The translations under genes were made by a program, and so were the position numbers. Under the pieces are notes generated by a model. That model ran no database searches. It worked only from the letters and a program-made list of their open reading frames with translations, and was not told where the DNA came from. DNA of 64,000 nucleotides, taken from positions 1 through 64,000 of the forward strand of contig CP005973.1 of NCBI GenBank assembly GCA_000940995.1, in the 5' to 3' direction. The stretch's first letter is position 1; each line of letters begins with the position of its first letter. Below, one piece after another: positions 17,215 through 25,935 of this stretch. The stretch comes from Photobacterium gaetbulicola Gung47 (lineage in GTDB: Bacteria > Pseudomonadota > Gammaproteobacteria > Enterobacterales > Vibrionaceae).

Positions 17215-17766
17215 TTACACCTCCTTGTTGTACCAAATATATTCGCCGCTTTGCGGATTTATCTCACCGATCTGTTTGGCAGGAGAGCCAGCCACAATCG
17301 CATGAGGGGCGACATCACGGGTAACGACTGCGTTGGCGCAGACCAAGGCTGACTTGCCAACGGTGACACCAGGCGTGATCACCACACCGGATGTCAGCCA
17401 AACGCCGTCTTCGATAATAACTTTGCCTTTTTCCAGGCAGGTGCGGTCGCTGAAGTGGCCGGAAGCGGGGTCGAATAAGTGATTGGATGCCACGATAGAG
17501 ACATGCGGGCCAATCAACACGTTCTCGCCGATGGAGACGTCGCCGTTGATGTAGCTATACAGGCCGATATAACTGTTCTTGGCAATTTGGTTGTCGCCGA
17601 TGCGGACGATAGCGCCCGGGGCAATGCGTACCCCTTCGTTTTGGAAGCCGAGGATTTGGGCACGGGTATTGTCATCCTCGAAGTTGTTGCTTTGGGTGGT
17701 GTAGAGCGTGAATTTTTTGAATTCTTCTTCGCTGAGCTCGCCCCCAAAACGTTGTTGTACTGACAT
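17215..17766 (-). CDS. hexapeptide-repeat acyltransferase (LbH family)
   Basis: A protein of 183 residues with a left-handed beta-helix of repeated [LIV]GxxxX units: RIAPGAIVRIGDN, GDVSIGENVLIGPHVSI, EDGVWLTSGVVITPGVTVGKSALV and VVTRDVAPHAIVAGSPAKQIG. The SNH motif (VASNHLFD) and the closing GSPAKxIG match acetyltransferases of the maltose/galactoside O-acetyltransferase group, acting on a sugar with acetyl-CoA. It is one base from the lyase start and clearly in the same operon, suggesting that it modifies a product or substrate of the pathway. Confidence 0.85.
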   Translation of the reverse strand: MSVQQRFGGELSEEEFKKFTLYTTQSNNFEDDNTRAQILGFQNEGVRIAPGAIVRIGDNQIAKNSYIGLYSYINGDVSIGENVLIGPHVSIVASNHLFDPASGHFSDRTCLEKGKVIIEDGVWLTSGVVITPGVTVGKSALVCANAVVTRDVAPHAIVAGSPAKQIGEINPQSGEYIWYNKEV

Positions 17767-17872
17767 GTTTGTCTCCCGAAAAGAGATAGGAGCAAGGTGC
17801 TCCTATCTCAAGTAGTTCAAAATAAATGGTTGTTCAAGCTATTGGCTTTTCGAAAATAATTTGGCGAGCCGT

Positions 17873-19654
17873 TTAGTTGGTTGCCAGCTTGGCATTGGTT
17901 GCTTCATCTAGCTTGCGCTTGGAGCGCAGTAGCAGGAAGCCGATAAAGCCGACAATCGAGGCAACCAATAGGAACAGTGCGCGGCCCCAAAATGGGTTAG
18001 GCACAAGGGCCAGTGAGGCAAGGAATACCGCTGCCGTTAGCAGCATCTTGCCCAGCATGTCGTGCTGTTTGTTATCCATGCGGATGCTCGCTTCTGTATC
18101 TTCAACTACCACTTCAGTATCGATGTTGTTGAAGAACTTGTTGATTTCCGCTGCACGCTCTGGTGATGGCTCCTTGTAGAAGAAGCGCGATAGGACAAAG
18201 AATGGCAGGGTAATAGACATGTGGCCGATCACTCCCAGGGTGACAGACTTCATTTCGGCAAACTCACGGGCGCTGATTGGTGCATTTAGGCCCAGAACCG
18301 CTTCAATGGCTTGTGGTGTGATACCGAAGGCGATGATGGCTGACACGCCCATACCGACAAGGATTGTGCCCCAGCCTGACCAGTCCGGTGTCTTGCGGAT
18401 AAAGAAACACATGATGGAAGGAATAAGCACCGGGAAGCCAACCAATGTACCGACCAGCATCATCAGGTCAAACAGGCCGAACTCTTTTAGCGAGGTCAGG
18501 AACAGACCGGTTACGATGATCACCACACCAAATACCGCAGTTAGGACTTTACTTGCCATCATCAGGTGCTTTTCAGAGAAGTCTTTACAGAAGTAAGGCT
18601 CGTAAACACTTTTCAGGATGATACCGGCGTTACGGTTCAGGGCAGAGTCCATTGAAGACATGGTAGCTGCGAACATGGCCGCCAGCATTAGGCCAACCAT
18701 ACCGACTGGCATTTCACGGCTGACAAAGATGTAGTAAGTCGCATCGGCTACCTTGTCGCCCAGACCCTCCAAGCCCCAAGTCGCCACATCCGGGTAGTTG
18801 CCGGCAACAAACCAGGCTGGCAGGAACCAGATCATTGGGCCGAGGATCATCAGCGAGCAGGCAAGAAGGGCTGCCTTACGGGCGTTCTTGGTATCTTTCG
18901 AGGCAATGAAGCGGTAAGAGTCAACCATGTTGTTGGTGCTGAAGAACTGCTTGATGAAGATACAGACAAACCAGCCAACGAACAGGTAGGTGTAGCTGTA
19001 GCCGTCACCGATAAGCTGCTGGGTTGGTAGACCGACTTCCATCAGGTTACCAACACCGCCCGATTTCCAAATCGCCACCATAGCCGCTACGAAGGTCATC
19101 ACGGTAATAATGATCATCTGCATAAAGTCTGATGCGATAACCGCCCAGCTGCCGCCAACCAGTGACATGAACAGCACAACCAGGCCGGCACCGATGATGG
19201 TTTGCTCAAGCGGTACCCCGACAACGGCACTGGTAAATACGGCTAGACCGTTTAGCCAGATAGCCGCCTGCAGGACGCTGAGTGGCACGTTGGCCCAGGT
19301 GAAAACCTGCTCGTTCACTTTACCCAGGCGCAGTCTCACACCTTGCAGTGGGCTTATCACACGCATTTGGCGCGCTTTGGCGGCAAAGAAGAGGTAGTTA
19401 CAGAAATAGCCGAGGGCGTTGGCAATAAAGACCACACCCACTGACATGCCGCTAGTTAACGCTTTGCCCATCAGGCCGGTAAAGGTCATGGCGCTCAGGG
19501 CCATCATGAACGCGCTGGAGCCAACCATCCACCATAGCATCCGGCCGCCTCCGCGGAAGTATTCACTGGTATTGGCGGCTGCAGAGCGGAAGACCCAGCC
19601 AAGGCTCATCAAAAAGACGAAGTACACGAGTACGACAAGAATATCGATATCCAT
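17873..19654 (-). CDS. sodium:solute symporter (SSS family)
   Basis: A protein of 593 residues with about 13-14 membrane helices, a Na+-driven importer in the inner membrane. Typical segments are GWVFRSAAANTSEYFRGGGRMLWWMVG near 20-45, SAMTFTGLMGKALTSGMSVG, and LAAMFAATMSSMDSALNRNAGI near 335-355. The C-terminal ~110 residues carry extra helices. Downstream lyase and acyltransferase genes point to uptake of an oligosaccharide or uronate. The divergent LysR gene is its likely regulator. Confidence 0.9.
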   Translation of the reverse strand: MDIDILVVLVYFVFLMSLGWVFRSAAANTSEYFRGGGRMLWWMVGSSAFMMALSAMTFTGLMGKALTSGMSVGVVFIANALGYFCNYLFFAAKARQMRVISPLQGVRLRLGKVNEQVFTWANVPLSVLQAAIWLNGLAVFTSAVVGVPLEQTIIGAGLVVLFMSLVGGSWAVIASDFMQMIIITVMTFVAAMVAIWKSGGVGNLMEVGLPTQQLIGDGYSYTYLFVGWFVCIFIKQFFSTNNMVDSYRFIASKDTKNARKAALLACSLMILGPMIWFLPAWFVAGNYPDVATWGLEGLGDKVADATYYIFVSREMPVGMVGLMLAAMFAATMSSMDSALNRNAGIILKSVYEPYFCKDFSEKHLMMASKVLTAVFGVVIIVTGLFLTSLKEFGLFDLMMLVGTLVGFPVLIPSIMCFFIRKTPDWSGWGTILVGMGVSAIIAFGITPQAIEAVLGLNAPISAREFAEMKSVTLGVIGHMSITLPFFVLSRFFYKEPSPERAAEINKFFNNIDTEVVVEDTEASIRMDNKQHDMLGKMLLTAAVFLASLALVPNPFWGRALFLLVASIVGFIGFLLLRSKRKLDEATNAKLATN

Positions 19655-19858
19655 ATTTGTAGGTTCCTATTGTGATAGGGCAAAGGTGTTATAAGGCAAC
19701 ATTGAGATGTCTCATCCCTTTTGTAGTTGTTTTGGAGCAAGTAACCATGCGGGTAAAAAGCATGAGACCTGATACACGTTTCACTATAGAGACCCTTACT
19801 AATTCGTGGAAATAATATTAATGTATAACAATAATACAAATGACGAATGGGCAGTTGG

Positions 19859-20770
19859 ATGGATATAAAAACACTCAGAACTTTCATAACCGTTGCGAAA
19901 TTAAAGAATTTTTCCGCTGCTGCACGGGAGTTGCATACGGTACAGCCAACGGTGTCGCGCCATGTGTCCGAGCTGGAAAATGAACTGGGTGTGAAGCTGT
20001 TTCAACGCACAACCCATCAGGTTGAGCTCACGAAGGCTGGTGAAGCACTGCTACCTGAAGCGCTGAATATTATTGCCAATGACCAGAGGGTAAAATCGCT
20101 GGTGGGACAGACCACCGAACAAGGGGAGTGCCAGATCAATATCGGCTATTTGGCGACGGCTTGCTCATTTTTCCTACCGCACTTGCTGAGCAGCTTTATG
20201 GCCTCAAACCCCAACATTCAGACTAACCTGTTTGAAATGACTGCTGATGAGCAGTATCAGGCATTAACCGAGCACAAGATTGATATCGCCTTTTCCCGCC
20301 GCCAGCCAAAGCTGGACGGTAAGCAGTTTATGGTAGAGAAGATCTACTTCGACCGGCTAATGGCGATTTTGCCGCTCAACCACCCGCTGGCCGAGCGCAA
20401 GACGTTGACGCTGAGTGAGCTTCGTAACGAGCGGTTTATCCTGTTTAGGCCCAATGAGTGGACCGAGATGTATGAGCATATCTTGTTGCTTTGCCAGGAA
20501 AATGGCTTCTCGCCTAATATCAACTGCCACCCGGATAACATGCGCCATCTGGTGACCTCTGTCTCTTCGGGGTTGGGGATCTCCATTGCTCCTAAGTGCA
20601 TCAAGTTTATTGCCCAGGATAACTGTGTCTGTGTGCCGATTGATGAAGTGAACTTGGTCTTGCCGCTCTACATGTATTACAAGCGGGAAGGGCTGGCACC
20701 GCAGCTGTCGGAGCTGGTCAAAGCGTGCCTCAACAAAGCGCCGGATATTCAAGTGATGCTGCAAAGCTAA
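19859..20770 (+). CDS. LysR family transcriptional regulator
   Basis: A protein of 303 residues starting MDIKTLRTFITVAKLKNFSA; an ATG four codons upstream is possible. Residues 1-60 are the LysR winged HTH (AARELHTVQPTVSRHVSELENELGVKLFQRTTHQVELT). Residues ~90-300 form the periplasmic-binding-like effector domain. It is divergent from the symporter-acyltransferase-lyase operon with ~200 bases between them, the usual LysR position, so it probably controls that operon in response to a pathway sugar. Confidence 0.92.
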   Translation: MDIKTLRTFITVAKLKNFSAAARELHTVQPTVSRHVSELENELGVKLFQRTTHQVELTKAGEALLPEALNIIANDQRVKSLVGQTTEQGECQINIGYLATACSFFLPHLLSSFMASNPNIQTNLFEMTADEQYQALTEHKIDIAFSRRQPKLDGKQFMVEKIYFDRLMAILPLNHPLAERKTLTLSELRNERFILFRPNEWTEMYEHILLLCQENGFSPNINCHPDNMRHLVTSVSSGLGISIAPKCIKFIAQDNCVCVPIDEVNLVLPLYMYYKREGLAPQLSELVKACLNKAPDIQVMLQS

Positions 20771-20814
20771 ATCCTTGCAAAAAGCTCCCCCCTGCAAACT
20801 GAAGCTCCCGCAAT

Positions 20815-20850
20815 AAAAAAACAGGCTTACCTCTCGGTAAGCCTGTTTGT
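20815..20850. terminator. bidirectional rho-independent terminator
   Basis: An 11-bp stem (ACAGGCTTACC / GGTAAGCCTGT) with a TCTC loop. A run of A on the left gives a U-tract for the minus-strand MFS gene, and TTTG follows on the plus strand for the LysR gene. It lies between the two convergent genes. Confidence 0.85.
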
Positions 20851-20892
20851 CATCCAAATGTGGAGCAATTGGAATCGGGTGGAGCGAGTGGA

Positions 20893-22344
20893 CTAGGCGT
20901 TGGCGTTGGCCTCGGCTCCAGTAGTCGCAGTGACTTTCTTGCCAAGTTTCTTCGCCATGGCTTCTTCCATTTTCTCCAAGCTGACGCCTTTGGTTTCCGG
21001 TACATATTTGACCACCACAAACATACAGATTAGCGACAGCACTGCGAACAACCAGAAGCTGAAGGCGCCGTTGAAGTGCTCTTTCAGGAAGGCATTTTCG
21101 TTCAGCATTGGGAACGACTGGGTTACCAGGAAGCCGGTGAACCACTGGGCACCTACCGCGATAGCCATCGCACGGGAGCGGATGCTGTTCGGGAAGATTT
21201 CAGAAATCATGGTCCAGCACGCACAACCCCAAGAGGTCGCGTACGATACAACGTACAGACACAGCGCAAACAGGGCTGCGTAGCCTTCAGTGCCGGTGTA
21301 AAGGACAAAACCAACTACCGTCATACCTACCGCACAGCCAAAGGTACCGTACTTCATCAGTGGCAGGCGGCCGACTTTGTCAATCAGGTACATCCCCAAG
21401 GCGTTACCCAGAATGAAGACAACACCGACGAAGGTAGTCTGGAACAGGGCATTCTCCGTACTTCCCGTGATTGGGCGTAGGATTTCCGGCGTGTAGTACA
21501 TGATGACGTTGATACCGGTTAGCTGCTGGGCGGCAGCGACAAAGGTACCGATCACCAAGATAGCGAACAGAAGCGGTGAGCGCAGGCTAACTTGTTTTTT
21601 GCCCGGCTGATTGGAATCAGCCAGTGACGCTTGGATCTCGCCGATCAGCTGGTCAGCATGTTTCGGGTTGGAGATACGCGACAGGGTGTCTTTGGCTTGA
21701 TCGATTTTGCCTTTAAGTACCAACCAACGTGGCGACTCAGGGATCAGGAACAACAGGCCGGCAAACAGCGCAGCAGGGATCACCTCTGAGCCCAGCATCC
21801 AGCGCCAGCCCATATCAACCAGCCAGGCTTCACTCATGCCTTTGGCAATCAAGTAGTTAACATAGAACACACCGGTCTGGCCGACTACCGCAGACTGCTG
21901 GAACATACTCACGGCACGGCCACGGAAATCTTTCGGTGCCACTTCCGACATATACATAGGTGAAACCACACAGGCCAAGCCTACTGCGACACCACCAACG
22001 ATGCGAAGTATGACGTAGAACGAGAAGGTGGTTGCCAGTGCAGAACCAATGGCGGAGATCATAAAGAGGATGGCGGCGATGAAGAGGGTGTTACGACGTC
22101 CGTATTTTAAAGCGGACCAACCGGCGCTGACAGCACCGATAATACTACCTAGAACAACACTTGATACTGCCCAACCGGTTTGTGCCGGGGTTAAGCCAAA
22201 GTGTTCTCTGATAGGACCAATAGCGCCTGAAATAACAGCGGTATCATAACCTAATAAAATTCCCCCTAGGGCTGCGATACAACAAATTCGAATAATGTAA
22301 GCAAAATTATGTTTTCGGGCCTCGGCCGCGGTTGTGGGTGACAT
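20893..22344 (-). CDS. MFS sugar porter, probable inositol transporter
   Basis: A protein of 483 residues with 12 membrane helices and the sugar porter signatures: GGILLGYDTAVISGAIGPI near 30, the loop YGRRNTLFIAA, PMYMSEVAPKDFRGRAVS, PESPRWLVLKGK, QQLTGINVIMYYTPEI, VGRLPLMKYG and the closing VPETKGVSLEKMEE. This is the XylE/IolT/GalP type, proton-coupled. It is divergent from iolE across a shared 575-base control region, so myo-inositol is the likely substrate. Another polyol or sugar cannot be excluded from sequence alone. Confidence 0.9.
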   Translation of the reverse strand: MSPTTAAEARKHNFAYIIRICCIAALGGILLGYDTAVISGAIGPIREHFGLTPAQTGWAVSSVVLGSIIGAVSAGWSALKYGRRNTLFIAAILFMISAIGSALATTFSFYVILRIVGGVAVGLACVVSPMYMSEVAPKDFRGRAVSMFQQSAVVGQTGVFYVNYLIAKGMSEAWLVDMGWRWMLGSEVIPAALFAGLLFLIPESPRWLVLKGKIDQAKDTLSRISNPKHADQLIGEIQASLADSNQPGKKQVSLRSPLLFAILVIGTFVAAAQQLTGINVIMYYTPEILRPITGSTENALFQTTFVGVVFILGNALGMYLIDKVGRLPLMKYGTFGCAVGMTVVGFVLYTGTEGYAALFALCLYVVSYATSWGCACWTMISEIFPNSIRSRAMAIAVGAQWFTGFLVTQSFPMLNENAFLKEHFNGAFSFWLFAVLSLICMFVVVKYVPETKGVSLEKMEEAMAKKLGKKVTATTGAEANANA

Positions 22345-22491
22345 GTGTTGCTCCTTGATTTATTCCCCCTTCTCTCACTCAACCATCGAATAAGCATGAG
22401 CTGGGTAGCGGTCCGATACGCTGATCACTGTAGGGTATGGGTATCGGCTGGTTTATTTCACCCTTTTATCTGTAGTAGTTATATGTCGCTT

Positions 22492-22507
22492 TGAAAATAT
22501 TTTTTCA
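22492..22507. promoter_or_regulatory. candidate iol operator, copy 1
   Basis: TGAAAATATTTTTTCA, a near-perfect palindrome related to the perfect copy at 22751. It lies about 150 bases upstream of the MFS transporter start, on the side of the minus-strand promoter. Likely bound by the RpiR-type regulator of this locus (inference). Confidence 0.55.
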
Positions 22508-22598
22508 TAAGGTGATGGTTTTATCATATTGAGTTCATCTTGATTCGACCAGACCCAAAGAGGGTTTTTATTCGTAAATGATATCTTGATCAAATTAA

Positions 22599-22612
22599 GA
22601 AAAATATTTTCC
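22599..22612. promoter_or_regulatory. candidate iol operator, copy 2
   Basis: GAAAAATATTTTCC, one mismatch from the perfect copy at 22751, in the middle of the divergent region between the transporter and iolE. Confidence 0.55.
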
Positions 22613-22750
22613 AAAAACATAATTGCGTATAAGATTCTGTTTTAATTGGATATTATTGGTTTGTGATCTTGCTCATAAAACCGCCAAAGGCCGCGTTATT
22701 ACTGGGTTCTTTCCGATTTTTTCAAAAAAATTAAATGCTTTTCAATGATC

Positions 22751-22787
22751 GAAAAATATTTTTCATTTTGTTTTTTTTGGTTATAGT
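22751..22787 (+). promoter_or_regulatory. candidate iolE promoter with overlapping operator copy 3
   Basis: Positions 22751-22764 read GAAAAATATTTTTC, a perfect 14-bp palindrome. A TATAGT -10-like hexamer lies at 22782-22787, 17 bases after a weak TTTTTC at 22759-22764. The operator would therefore cover the -35 region, suiting a repressor. The iolE ATG is ~130 bases downstream. The promoter call is tentative; the palindrome is seen directly. Confidence 0.5.
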
Positions 22788-22919
22788 GATTTCCAAGTTG
22801 AGCGAACGGTGAAGGGCACGAGGCTCTTTATCTGGATGTGAAAAAAGCATAATCCAAAGCGTTCGCAAATTATCTCATCACGTTTAATTTTTTATTTAAG
22901 TTATTGTTGGAGAACAAAC

Positions 22920-23813
22920 ATGAGCAATGTGCAATACGGAATCAGCCCACTGACTTGGACTAACGATGATATGCCTGAACTGGGTGGCGAGATCCCATTG
23001 GAAACATGTTTGAGTGAAATGGCTGAAGCGGGCTTTACTGGTACTGAGCTAGGTACCAAATACCCACGTGAGCCAGAAGTGCTTATTCCTCTTCTAGAAA
23101 AACACGGCCTGGTTCTGGCTTCAGGCTGGTACAGCGGTAACTTGATGACGCTGACGGCGGAAGAAGAAATTGCGGCGATGCAAGATCACATCAAGCTGCT
23201 CAAAGCGGCAGGCTGTAAAGCGATGGTATTCGGTGAAGTGAGCAACACGGTTCACGGCGACATCAATACTCCTCTTTCTCAGCGCGTCATCCTGACTATG
23301 GATGAGTGGAAAACATACTGTGAGAAGCTAACGACTGTTGCTGAGTACCTGCTTAACGAGCACGACATCAAGCTGTCTTTCCACCACCACGTGGGCACCA
23401 TCTGTGAAACCGAAGATGACATCAACATCATGATGGAGCTAACTGGCGACGCGGTTCACCTAACGCTAGACACTGGCCACATCACATACGGCGGCGGCAA
23501 TCCTGTCACTATGATCAAGCGCTGGGGCCACCGCATCGGCCACATGCACTTTAAAGACCTACGTCTAGACGTTATGAAGGCCGCTCGCGATGCAGACAAA
23601 TCATTCCTTAACGCAGTTCTTGATGGTGTATTCACCGTTCCTGGCACTGGCGATGTTGATTACGACGACGTTTTCGCTGCACTGAAAGAGCGTGACTACA
23701 AAGGCTGGCTACTGGTTGAAGCGGAGCAGGATCCGGCGAAAGCGCACCCACTGACTTACGCAAAAACTGCCTACGAGAATATCACTGGCTACGCGAACAA
23801 GTACGGCCTGTAA
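22920..23813 (+). CDS. iolE: myo-inosose-2 dehydratase IolE
   Basis: A cytosolic TIM-barrel enzyme of 297 residues that dehydrates scyllo-inosose (2-keto-myo-inositol) to 3D-(3,5/4)-trihydroxycyclohexane-1,2-dione, the second step of inositol breakdown. Family segments include ISPLTWTNDDMPELGGEIPLE at the start, GFTGTELGTKYP, LSFHHHVGTICETEDDI, HLTLDTGHITYGGG and RIGHMHFKDLR; the His, Glu and Asp residues here bind the metal. The start has TGGAG upstream. It is the first gene of the plus-strand iol run. Confidence 0.96.
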   Translation: MSNVQYGISPLTWTNDDMPELGGEIPLETCLSEMAEAGFTGTELGTKYPREPEVLIPLLEKHGLVLASGWYSGNLMTLTAEEEIAAMQDHIKLLKAAGCKAMVFGEVSNTVHGDINTPLSQRVILTMDEWKTYCEKLTTVAEYLLNEHDIKLSFHHHVGTICETEDDINIMMELTGDAVHLTLDTGHITYGGGNPVTMIKRWGHRIGHMHFKDLRLDVMKAARDADKSFLNAVLDGVFTVPGTGDVDYDDVFAALKERDYKGWLLVEAEQDPAKAHPLTYAKTAYENITGYANKYGL

Positions 23814-23824
23814 CCAAGAACCCC

Positions 23825-23845
23825 TAGGGGGCTACTAGCCCCCTA
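23825..23845 (+). other. intergenic hairpin between iolE and iolD
   Basis: A perfect 9-bp stem (TAGGGGGCT / AGCCCCCTA) with a 3-base loop, without a U-tract. It may stabilise the upstream mRNA or lower downstream expression rather than terminate. Confidence 0.5.
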
Positions 23846-23924
23846 ATGTATCCCCGGCCGAACCAACTGGGAGGTGTGGTCGGGGTAGGGATGCCCCATC
23901 GGGTACTGAATATCGAGGAAGACA

Positions 23925-25796
23925 ATGAAAACTGTACGCCTGACTGTTGCTGAAGCGCTTGCTAAGTACCTTGCAGCACAAATGATTGAAATTGATGGAA
24001 AGAAAGAACAACTTTTTGGTGCCGCCTTTGCGATTTTCGGTCACGGTAACGTGACGTGCTTTGGCCAGCAGCTAAAGAATATTGAAGATAAAATCCCAAC
24101 CTGGCGCGGTCAGAACGAACAGTCGATGGCAACAGCGGCCATTGCGTACGCGAAAGCTAACCAACGTCGCCGAATCGGTATTGCAACCAGCTCTATCGGC
24201 CCAGGTGCGACCAACATGGTAACGGCTGCCGGTATCGCGCACACTAACCGTCTACCTCTTCTACTTATCTCTGGTGACGCCTATGTTAGCCGCCTGCCAG
24301 ATCCAGTTTTGCAGCAGCCGGAGAACTTCGAAGATCCGTCTGTGACATCTAACGATGCCTTCAAGCCGCTAACGCGCTACTGGGACCGCGTTCTGTCGCC
24401 ATCCCAGCTAATGCACACACTGCCTCAAGCGCTTGATACCATGCTAGACCCTGCTACTTGTGGCCCTGTATTCCTTGGCCTGCCGCAAGATATCCAGGGT
24501 GTGGCTTACGATTTCCCTGAAGTATTCTTTGCCGAAAAAGTACACCGTATCCGCCGTCCAGAGCCTGAAATGGTTGTTCTGGAAGAAGCGAAAGAAATCC
24601 TGATGCAAGCCAAGAAGCCACTGATCATCTCTGGTGGCGGTGTTCACTACTCACTGGCGACTGACGAGTTGGCTGACTTTGCAGGTAAGCACAACATTCC
24701 GGTGGTCGAGACCATTGCCGGTCGCGCCACTATGCTGCAGGACAACCCGCTGAACGCCGGCCCAATCGGTGTTACCGGTTCTGATTCTGCCAACCACATG
24801 GCTAACGAAGCAGACGTGGTGCTGGCAATTGGTACCCGCCTGCAAGATTTCACCACCGGTTCTTGGACGGTCTTCAAGAACCCAGAGATGAAACTGGTCA
24901 GTATCAACGTAGCGAAATTCGATGCCATCAAGCACATGTCTTACCCAGTGCTGGGCGATGCCAAAACATCCATGACCAAGCTGTCAGCCCTACTTGGCGA
25001 CTGGCGCTCAGGCGATGAGTGGTCGGCCAAAGCCAAAGCCGAAGCGGATGAGTGGAAAGAGTTGGTTCACCGCCGTACCCACCCTCAAGAAGGCGACCTG
25101 CTACCGGGCATGTCCTCTTACGCGGAAGTGATCGGCAAGCTCAACAAGTCGATGGAAAAGGGCGACACCGTACTGACTGCTGCGGGTGGCCTACCTGCCG
25201 AGCTATCGATGAACTGGCAGAACTACCAGATCGGTAAGTTTGATATCGACTTCGGTTACTCATGCATGGGTTATGAGATTGCCGGCGGCTGGGGCGCGAA
25301 AATTGCCAACCCAGACAACGACGTTGTAGTGCTAGTGGGTGACGGTTCATACCTTATCCAGAACTCAGATATCTACTCATCGGTTTTGACTGGCCACAAG
25401 ATGATTGTGGTGGTGTGCGACAACGGCGGTTTCGCGGTTATCAACAAACTGCAGAACAACACCGGTAACGAGTCATTCAACAACCTGCTTGAAGACTGCC
25501 GCCGCCCAGATGGCGAGTTGGCCCGCGTCGATTTTGCCAAGCACGCAGAAGCACAAGGGGCGATTTCCGAGAAGCTGACCTCTGTCGACGAGTTCGATGC
25601 AGCATTCGCCCGCGCCAAAGAAGCTGACCGCACCTACGTGATTGTGGTGGATATCGACCCGGTATCACCAGCGGCATGGTCTAAGTGTGACTGCTGGTGG
25701 GAAGTAGGGCTACCTGAAGTGACTCGCAACGAGCACACCGCGAAGAAAGTCGCGGATTGGGAAGAAGGCCGAGCGACCCAGAGACGCGGTGTATAG
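23925..25796 (+). CDS. iolD: trihydroxycyclohexane-1,2-dione hydrolase IolD
   Basis: A thiamine diphosphate enzyme of 623 residues that opens the ring of 3D-(3,5/4)-trihydroxycyclohexane-1,2-dione to 5-deoxyglucuronate. The N-terminal Pyr domain contains the catalytic glutamate in RGQNEQSMATAAIAYA near residue 65. A central domain follows (KKPLIISGGGVHYS). The C-terminal PP domain carries the cofactor motif VVLVGDGSYLIQNSDIYSS and the DNGGFAVINKLQ helix. Length and order match IolD. The end of the gene is followed by a short tandem repeat of GCGGTGTATAG. Confidence 0.96.
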   Translation: MKTVRLTVAEALAKYLAAQMIEIDGKKEQLFGAAFAIFGHGNVTCFGQQLKNIEDKIPTWRGQNEQSMATAAIAYAKANQRRRIGIATSSIGPGATNMVTAAGIAHTNRLPLLLISGDAYVSRLPDPVLQQPENFEDPSVTSNDAFKPLTRYWDRVLSPSQLMHTLPQALDTMLDPATCGPVFLGLPQDIQGVAYDFPEVFFAEKVHRIRRPEPEMVVLEEAKEILMQAKKPLIISGGGVHYSLATDELADFAGKHNIPVVETIAGRATMLQDNPLNAGPIGVTGSDSANHMANEADVVLAIGTRLQDFTTGSWTVFKNPEMKLVSINVAKFDAIKHMSYPVLGDAKTSMTKLSALLGDWRSGDEWSAKAKAEADEWKELVHRRTHPQEGDLLPGMSSYAEVIGKLNKSMEKGDTVLTAAGGLPAELSMNWQNYQIGKFDIDFGYSCMGYEIAGGWGAKIANPDNDVVVLVGDGSYLIQNSDIYSSVLTGHKMIVVVCDNGGFAVINKLQNNTGNESFNNLLEDCRRPDGELARVDFAKHAEAQGAISEKLTSVDEFDAAFARAKEADRTYVIVVDIDPVSPAAWSKCDCWWEVGLPEVTRNEHTAKKVADWEEGRATQRRGV

Positions 25797-25935
25797 AGGC
25801 GCGGTGTATAGGGTAGCGGTATTTAAGACCGGTGCCTAACATAAACGAATTCCGAACATTTAAATCTTAATATTTCCAATAATTTACCCGCAGGTATCAC
25901 AGTGTGAAGTCGTGATACCTGCCAAGGAGTGAACC

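Noticed and set aside
20357..21145. 262-residue minus-strand ORF
   Set aside because: It crosses the LysR gene antisense, the terminator and the MFS gene in another frame.
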